Assembly: GCA_903930805.1 (NCBI GenBank)
Contig: CAIYZZ010000499.1
Coordinates: forward strand, 1 to 11,026
DNA: 11,026 nt
DNA from: an uncultured Rhodocyclaceae bacterium
GTDB taxonomy: Bacteria; Pseudomonadota; Gammaproteobacteria; Burkholderiales; Rhodocyclaceae
Direction of reading: 5' to 3'
Part shown: positions 6,678 through 11,026 of the stretch, one piece after another
Layout of the letters: each line of letters begins with the position of its first letter
Position numbering within the stretch: position 1 is the first letter of the stretch
Notes under the pieces: model-generated
Seen by the model: only the letters and a program-made list of their open reading frames with translations
Databases searched by the model: none
Told to the model about the DNA's origin: nothing
Made by a program: the position numbers and the translations under genes

Positions 6678-8156
6678 GTGAGCGTAACCAAATATCGGCG
6701 CGGAGAAGGCGCATTTTTCTGGAGCATGTTGCTCACGGGTTTGGTTGTGGTGATCTACGTGTTGCGCCTGACCGGCCCCACCGATCTGGAAGCCGACGCC
6801 CAGCAGCGCAACGTCGCCTACGTGATGGATGCAGCATGGCAGGGCCACTGGTTGGTTCAAACCGAGGCGCGTGGCTGGCTCATGTCGAAGCCACCGCTAC
6901 ATACCTGGCTCACCGGCGCATTTGTTCTGGCCGGGGGCGCCAATCGACTGACGCTGACCTTGTCGTCGGCCCTGGCAGTACTGGTGATGACATTGTTGGT
7001 CTATCGTGTCGGCCGGCAGCGCTTCAATCCCGCCGCCGGCGCTTTTGCCGGGTTGGCTTGCGCCTTGGCACCCATGATGGCGCGACACATCGCCTTGGTG
7101 CGCACTGATGCTTTGTTCGCTCTGACTATCACCCTGGCGGCCTTTGCTGCATACCGCGCCTGGGAGCGGGGCGGGGGTTGGGTTCCGTTCTGGTTGGCGG
7201 GGGCTGCCGCTACTCTGACCAAGGGGCCGCTCGGTTTGATTTTGGCCGCAGCCGGTTTGTTGGCGTGGTTCTGGGAAAAGCGCACCGATTCTGCCGCGCC
7301 ACCGCCGCAGGGATCGCACTGGGGCGGTATTAGCCTGTTTCTCGCCCTTACGCTGGGGTGGTTGTTCTTGGCTGTTTATTTTTATGGCTACGCCTTGATC
7401 GACAAGTTGTTCTTCGACGAATTGTTCGGTCAAGTAACCGGCATGCGCAAGGACATCACGCCGGGTGAAAATTTTTATAAACCAACCCTGTTTTTCGTCG
7501 CTCGCTTCCTTCCCTTCAGCCTTTTTGTCTGCTACGGTCTATGGCGGGTCGTCCGGCGACCGACCGCAGATGCATCCGAGCGTCGCTTCGAGCGCTTTCT
7601 GTTTGTCTGGATTGCCGTGGGGTTGCTGCTGTTTTCGCTCGGCGCCCATTTTCGGGCGGACCTGCTGGTGCCGCTCTGGCCGGCCGGCGCCCTGCTGGCC
7701 GGCCGGGAGATGGCGCATCTGGGCCAGCAGATCGGGTCACGCCGCATGGCCGCTGCCATGGCAGTCGCAGTCGGCCTTTTGATCTGGATGGTTTACTGGG
7801 GCTACCATTCGGGGGCGATGAAAAACAAGGAGGTGCGTTACTCCGTGGCAACCGACCAGGCAGGGCTTGCGCTGGCAACTAGCGGGCTCGACATGCAACT
7901 GATACAGCACCTCGATACACCTGTCACACTGCAAATTCACTTGGGTATCTATCGGCCTTGGATCAGTGAGGATGAAGCGTTGCGCTTGGCCAACAGAGCC
8001 ACTCCCGTTTTTCTGGCGGTATCCTCGACAGAAAAATATCAAGCGCTGTTCGGCTCAACTGGCCCCGCTTTGCAAGAGATATTCCGCTGGCCATCCGCTG
8101 ATTCCAGCCAAACAACACTAATCCGGATTTTTACCAATGGCAGCCACCGCCAGTAA
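6678..8156 (+). CDS. ArnT/GT39-like membrane glycosyltransferase
   Basis: A 492-residue inner-membrane GT-C protein of the PMT/ArnT type, which transfers a sugar from undecaprenyl phosphate to a lipid or protein acceptor on the periplasmic side. After the first helix (about 13-31) comes the acidic loop TDLEADAQQRNVAY (35-48), with D36, E38 and D40 as candidate catalytic residues. The family motif SKPPLHTWL lies at 70-78. VRTDALF with D144 is the second acidic motif, and TKGPLG follows further on as in ArnT. About ten more helices run to near 375, followed by a roughly 110-residue soluble tail. The start is GTG at 6678, preceded by TTGGAAA as a weak ribosome binding site. It sits between the YejM-like gene (12 nt) and msbA (20 nt overlap), so lipid A or core is the likely acceptor. 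The sugar is unknown; calling it 4-amino-arabinose would be unsupported. Confidence 0.87.
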   Translation: MSVTKYRRGEGAFFWSMLLTGLVVVIYVLRLTGPTDLEADAQQRNVAYVMDAAWQGHWLVQTEARGWLMSKPPLHTWLTGAFVLAGGANRLTLTLSSALAVLVMTLLVYRVGRQRFNPAAGAFAGLACALAPMMARHIALVRTDALFALTITLAAFAAYRAWERGGGWVPFWLAGAAATLTKGPLGLILAAAGLLAWFWEKRTDSAAPPPQGSHWGGISLFLALTLGWLFLAVYFYGYALIDKLFFDELFGQVTGMRKDITPGENFYKPTLFFVARFLPFSLFVCYGLWRVVRRPTADASERRFERFLFVWIAVGLLLFSLGAHFRADLLVPLWPAGALLAGREMAHLGQQIGSRRMAAAMAVAVGLLIWMVYWGYHSGAMKNKEVRYSVATDQAGLALATSGLDMQLIQHLDTPVTLQIHLGIYRPWISEDEALRLANRATPVFLAVSSTEKYQALFGSTGPALQEIFRWPSADSSQTTLIRIFTNGSHRQ

Positions 8157-9924
8157 ATCTAGCCTCGCCATTTATCTGCGTCTTCTGGGTTATGTAAAAC
8201 CCTATATGGGGTCGTTCGCCATCAGCATTCTTGGTTTCGTTATCTACGCCTCGTCGCAACCGATGCTGGCAGCCATGCTCAAGTATTTCGTCGATGGTCT
8301 GGCAGATCCCCAGAAGGCGATCATCACGGGGCTACCGTTGCTCGACGGCTTGCAGATGATGCACGCTGTGCCTTTGATGGTAGTCCTGATTGCCTTTTGG
8401 CAGGGGATTGGTTCCTATCTTGGCAACTATTACATTTCCAAGGTTTCGATGGGACTGGTGCATGACCTGCGCATAGCACTGTTCAACAGCCTGCTGACTT
8501 TGCCGGACCCCTATTACGACCACAACAATTCCGGCCATCTGATCTCTCGCATCATCTTCAACGTCACGATGGTAACGCGTGCCGCCACCGATGCCATCAA
8601 GGTCATTATCCGTGAAGGCTTGATCGTCATCTTCCTGTTTGGCTACCTGCTCTGGACGAATTGGCGCCTGACGCTGGTAATGGTCGCCATCCTGCCGGTG
8701 CTGGCCTTGCTGGCTCGCAATGTCAGCCGTAAATTCCGCAAACAGGCCAAAAAGATTCAGGTGTCGATGGGTGACGTGACACATATTGCCTCCGAGGCAA
8801 TTCAGGGTCATCGCGTTGTCCGCAGCTTTGGCGGCGGGCCATATGAACAGCAACGGTTTCTGGCGGCCAGTGAGAATAATACGAAAAAGCAGTTGCGCAT
8901 GATCCAGACATCTTCAACGGCTACGCCAGCCATGCAACTCGTGGTGTATAGCGCAATGGGCCTGCTGTTCTTCCTGGTCCTCTGGCTGCGCGGCGACGCG
9001 ACCCCGGGCGACCTGATCGCCTACATCACGGCGGCCGGCCTGCTACCCAAACCGACGCGACAACTGTCCGAAGTCAGTTCTGCAATCCAACGGGGGGTGG
9101 CGGGGGCTGAGAGCATTTTCGAGCAACTTGACGAACCACCGGAAACGGACCTTGGCACACAGGAGCGCGAACAGGTGGCGGGGCGTATCGAGATACGGAA
9201 CTTGTCATTCAGTTATTCCGGTGCGGAGCGGCGCGTACTCGATGGAGTGAACTTCAACATCGAACCCGGACAGATGGTTGCGCTGGTCGGCCGTTCCGGC
9301 AGCGGCAAGTCGACGCTCGCCAACTTGATTCCGCGTTTCTATCACCACACCGAGGGGCACATCCTCATCGATGGGATCGATGTCGAGCATTACACCCTGC
9401 GCAATCTGCGGCGTCATGTGGCCGTCGTGAACCAGACCGTTACCCTGTTCAATGACACGGTAGCGAACAATATCGCCTATGGCGATCTGGCTGGGGCAAC
9501 CCGCACCGCTATCGAGCATGCTGCCGAGGCAGCATTTGCCCGTGAGTTCATCGAACAATTGCCGCAAGGCTTTGATACGCTGGTCGGTGAAAATGGCGTG
9601 CTGCTATCGGGCGGCCAGCGCCAGCGCTTGGCAATCGCACGAGCGTTGCTGAAAGATGCGCCGGTACTGATTCTGGACGAGGCCACTTCCGCGCTGGATA
9701 CTGAGTCGGAAAAGCATATACAAACCGCGCTGGATCAAGCCATGCGCGGACGCACGACACTAGTGATTGCGCATCGGCTTTCCACGGTCGAAAAAGCTGA
9801 TGTGATCCTGGTGATGGATAAAGGGAAAATCGTTGAGCGCGGTACGCACGCGGAACTTCTTACCATCGACGGTCACTACGCCCGCTTACACGCCATGCAA
9901 TTTCGCGAGCCGACTGAGCCGTAA
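8137..9924 (+). CDS. msbA: Lipid A export ATP-binding/permease protein MsbA
   Basis: A 595-residue half-transporter; as a homodimer, MsbA flips core-lipid A from the cytoplasmic to the periplasmic leaflet of the inner membrane. The N-terminal type IV ABC exporter domain has about six helices (residues 20-300). The nucleotide-binding domain shows Walker A GRSGSGKST (385-393, K391), Q-loop Q433, signature LSGGQRQR (490-497), Walker B VLILDEATSALD (510-521, catalytic E515) and H-loop H546, all canonical. The length matches MsbA (about 580). Other exporters share this architecture, but the fit of the whole chain and the LPS-type neighbours favour MsbA. The ATG at 8137 lies inside the end of the ArnT-like gene (20 nt overlap) without a strong ribosome binding site, so translation is probably coupled. 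It converges with the kinase-like gene 13 nt away. Confidence 0.93.
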   Translation: MAATASKSSLAIYLRLLGYVKPYMGSFAISILGFVIYASSQPMLAAMLKYFVDGLADPQKAIITGLPLLDGLQMMHAVPLMVVLIAFWQGIGSYLGNYYISKVSMGLVHDLRIALFNSLLTLPDPYYDHNNSGHLISRIIFNVTMVTRAATDAIKVIIREGLIVIFLFGYLLWTNWRLTLVMVAILPVLALLARNVSRKFRKQAKKIQVSMGDVTHIASEAIQGHRVVRSFGGGPYEQQRFLAASENNTKKQLRMIQTSSTATPAMQLVVYSAMGLLFFLVLWLRGDATPGDLIAYITAAGLLPKPTRQLSEVSSAIQRGVAGAESIFEQLDEPPETDLGTQEREQVAGRIEIRNLSFSYSGAERRVLDGVNFNIEPGQMVALVGRSGSGKSTLANLIPRFYHHTEGHILIDGIDVEHYTLRNLRRHVAVVNQTVTLFNDTVANNIAYGDLAGATRTAIEHAAEAAFAREFIEQLPQGFDTLVGENGVLLSGGQRQRLAIARALLKDAPVLILDEATSALDTESEKHIQTALDQAMRGRTTLVIAHRLSTVEKADVILVMDKGKIVERGTHAELLTIDGHYARLHAMQFREPTEP

Positions 9925-9937
9925 GCCTGCTTGGGCC

Positions 9938-11026
9938 TTATGTGCCAAGCAACACCGTCTCGATGGCGCGCCGCAACGCGCTACCTTCCGGCCAGTTTTG
10001 CAGAAACCGCGCTCGATCTTTCCGCCACGCTCGCGCATAGGATGCCGCTTCCCCATGCTGATGGGTGGCATCGAGATCAATCAAGCACAAGCGGTTCTCG
10101 CACCAGAGCAGATTGGTGGCCTTCAGGTCGCCATGGCTGATTCGGGCAGAAACCAGTCTGCCAAATAATTCCCGGATGGCTTGAAGTTCTGCTGCGGGAG
10201 GTTCCACATCTACGCATGACGCCAACCGATCCGCAAGATTCCCGCCTGCACAATATTCGACAATCAGCCAGGCACGCCCGCGCAGTGGGCCCAGGCGCTG
10301 TTCGATCATGGCAAGCGGGCGCGGTGTGGGGATGCCAAGAAAAGTTAGTCGCTGCCCTTCCACCCATGAGTGCCAAGCCCGGCTCGGTCGCCAACAACGT
10401 GAGAGGGCGTGCCCAGGACTTTTGATGTTGTAGCGTTTGATCACCAGCTTTCGGTCACCAAGCTCAATTAGCGCCAAGGTAGCCGTTCTGCCGCGTTTAA
10501 GCGGGACGCCACTGTCTAGCCAGTGATCGGGATCGGCAACGAGCGGTGCCAAAAGCTCGGACTCGTCACGTACCATCGCAACAAAACGGTCGCGGCGCTT
10601 CTCAACCTTGAACAGGCTGCAATCCCGCAGGCACTTGCTCAGATAATCGGCGAGGCGACGCTCTTTGGCCTGCACGACCTCACGCTCAAGCAGAGGCGGG
10701 TCAGGCAACTGACCCGGGTTGCCCTCGCCATAGGCCGCAAGAAGATCATTGCGCGCTGATGCTTCCCAAGCCGAAGGTAATTGCGCCAGCAACAAAGCCA
10801 GATTTCGCGTTGCATGCAGACCGGACGATGTGGCCCGGATCGCATCACCATCGATGACGTAGAGCGTATTGCCTTTGAAGAGGAAATTCCCCAAATGCGC
10901 ATCCTCCTGAACCAGTCCACGCGCGTGCATCAGGCCGAGCATCGTGAACGCCGGCCGTATCCGCACATCCTGAAGCTGAGCGAGATTCTGTGCACCATCG
11001 ATAAATTCGGTGAGGAGATAGTGACC
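9938..11026 (-). CDS. Tandem kinase-like protein, WaaP/InaA (LPS core kinase) type, 5' end missing
   Basis: The frame is open to the window edge, giving 362 visible residues; the GTG at 10966 is internal, with 20 in-frame residues before it. Two protein-kinase-like units follow one another. The first shows only its C-lobe: catalytic loop QEDAHLGN (coding 10886-10910) and metal-binding IDGD (10844-10855). The second looks complete: VIKRYN with the ATP-anchoring Lys (codon 10436-10438), WVEGQRL as the alphaC glutamate region, catalytic loop HGDLKATN (10112-10135) and IDLD (10070-10081). Such folds occur in LPS core heptose and Kdo kinases, and the position beside msbA supports a role in phosphorylating core sugars in the cytoplasm. 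A protein kinase role is an alternative. It ends convergently 13 nt from msbA. Confidence 0.8.
   Translation of the reverse strand, partial: GHYLLTEFIDGAQNLAQLQDVRIRPAFTMLGLMHARGLVQEDAHLGNFLFKGNTLYVIDGDAIRATSSGLHATRNLALLLAQLPSAWEASARNDLLAAYGEGNPGQLPDPPLLEREVVQAKERRLADYLSKCLRDCSLFKVEKRRDRFVAMVRDESELLAPLVADPDHWLDSGVPLKRGRTATLALIELGDRKLVIKRYNIKSPGHALSRCWRPSRAWHSWVEGQRLTFLGIPTPRPLAMIEQRLGPLRGRAWLIVEYCAGGNLADRLASCVDVEPPAAELQAIRELFGRLVSARISHGDLKATNLLWCENRLCLIDLDATHQHGEAASYARAWRKDRARFLQNWPEGSALRRAIETVLLGT

Noticed and set aside
6897..7433. Antisense open frame of 178 codons within the ArnT-like gene
   Set aside because: Its composition is Gln/Gly/Arg-rich without recognisable motifs, and the sense frame has the KPPL and acidic motifs of GT39. 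It is typical of antisense frames in GC-rich genes.
7676..7706. 12 bp direct repeat CTGGCCGGCCGG at 7676-7687 and 7695-7706
   Set aside because: It lies within the GT-C coding sequence, is read in two different frames and encodes ordinary Leu/Ala/Gly/Pro codons. With only two copies it is explained by GC-rich codon choice.
8332..8853. Antisense open frame of 173 codons within msbA
   Set aside because: It is opposite the well-conserved transmembrane domain of MsbA and shows no domain or start signal. It is a shadow frame.
9929..9950. Stem-loop GCTTGG...CCAAGC between the convergent msbA and kinase-like genes, as a bidirectional terminator
   Set aside because: The stem is only 6 bp with a 10 nt loop, no T tract follows on either strand, and part of it lies in the kinase-like gene. 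Chance is a sufficient explanation.

Overview
This window looks like part of a cell-envelope polysaccharide and lipopolysaccharide locus from a Gram-negative proteobacterium. MsbA (the lipid A flippase), a WaaP/InaA-like kinase, ArnT-like membrane glycosyltransferases and a YejM/PbgA-like envelope hydrolase all point to an outer membrane carrying lipid A. The moderate-to-high GC content and dense, overlapping genes fit a betaproteobacterium, possibly of the Rhodocyclales type. That placement is inference; no rRNA or other taxonomic marker is present.

Layout. Position 1 falls inside a NodU/CmcH-type carbamoyltransferase, which runs to 1344 without its N-terminus. A family 2 glycosyltransferase (1346-2287) follows after 1 nt, and then a multi-spanning GT-C type membrane protein (2284-3759) whose start overlaps the GT2 stop. 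These three + strand genes look like the end of one transcription unit. A second GT2 gene (3756-4712) lies on the - strand and shares 4 nt at its 3' end with the GT-C gene. From the 57 nt gap beyond it, a second + strand unit begins: a YejM/PbgA-like membrane hydrolase (4770-6665), an ArnT/GT39-like glycosyltransferase (6678-8156) and msbA (8137-9924). The window ends inside a - strand gene (9938-11026, 5' end missing) that encodes two kinase-like domains in tandem.

How the genes may work together (inference). GT2 enzymes act in the cytoplasm on nucleotide sugars. GT-C enzymes use polyprenyl-phosphate sugars on the periplasmic side. The carbamoyltransferase could place carbamoyl groups on a sugar. 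MsbA moves core-lipid A across the inner membrane. The YejM-like protein and the ArnT-like protein, cotranscribed with msbA, are well placed to modify or regulate lipid A once it reaches the periplasmic leaflet. The kinase-like protein could phosphorylate core sugars in the cytoplasm before export.

There is almost no non-coding DNA: the longest gap is 57 nt (4713-4769). I saw no tRNA, rRNA, CRISPR array or insertion sequence. The most unusual points are the complete catalytic residue set in the YejM-like protein, G9, G7 and A8 tracts inside that same gene, the tandem kinase-like protein, and a lower-GC glycosyltransferase block (about 1350-4750) that includes one inverted gene.
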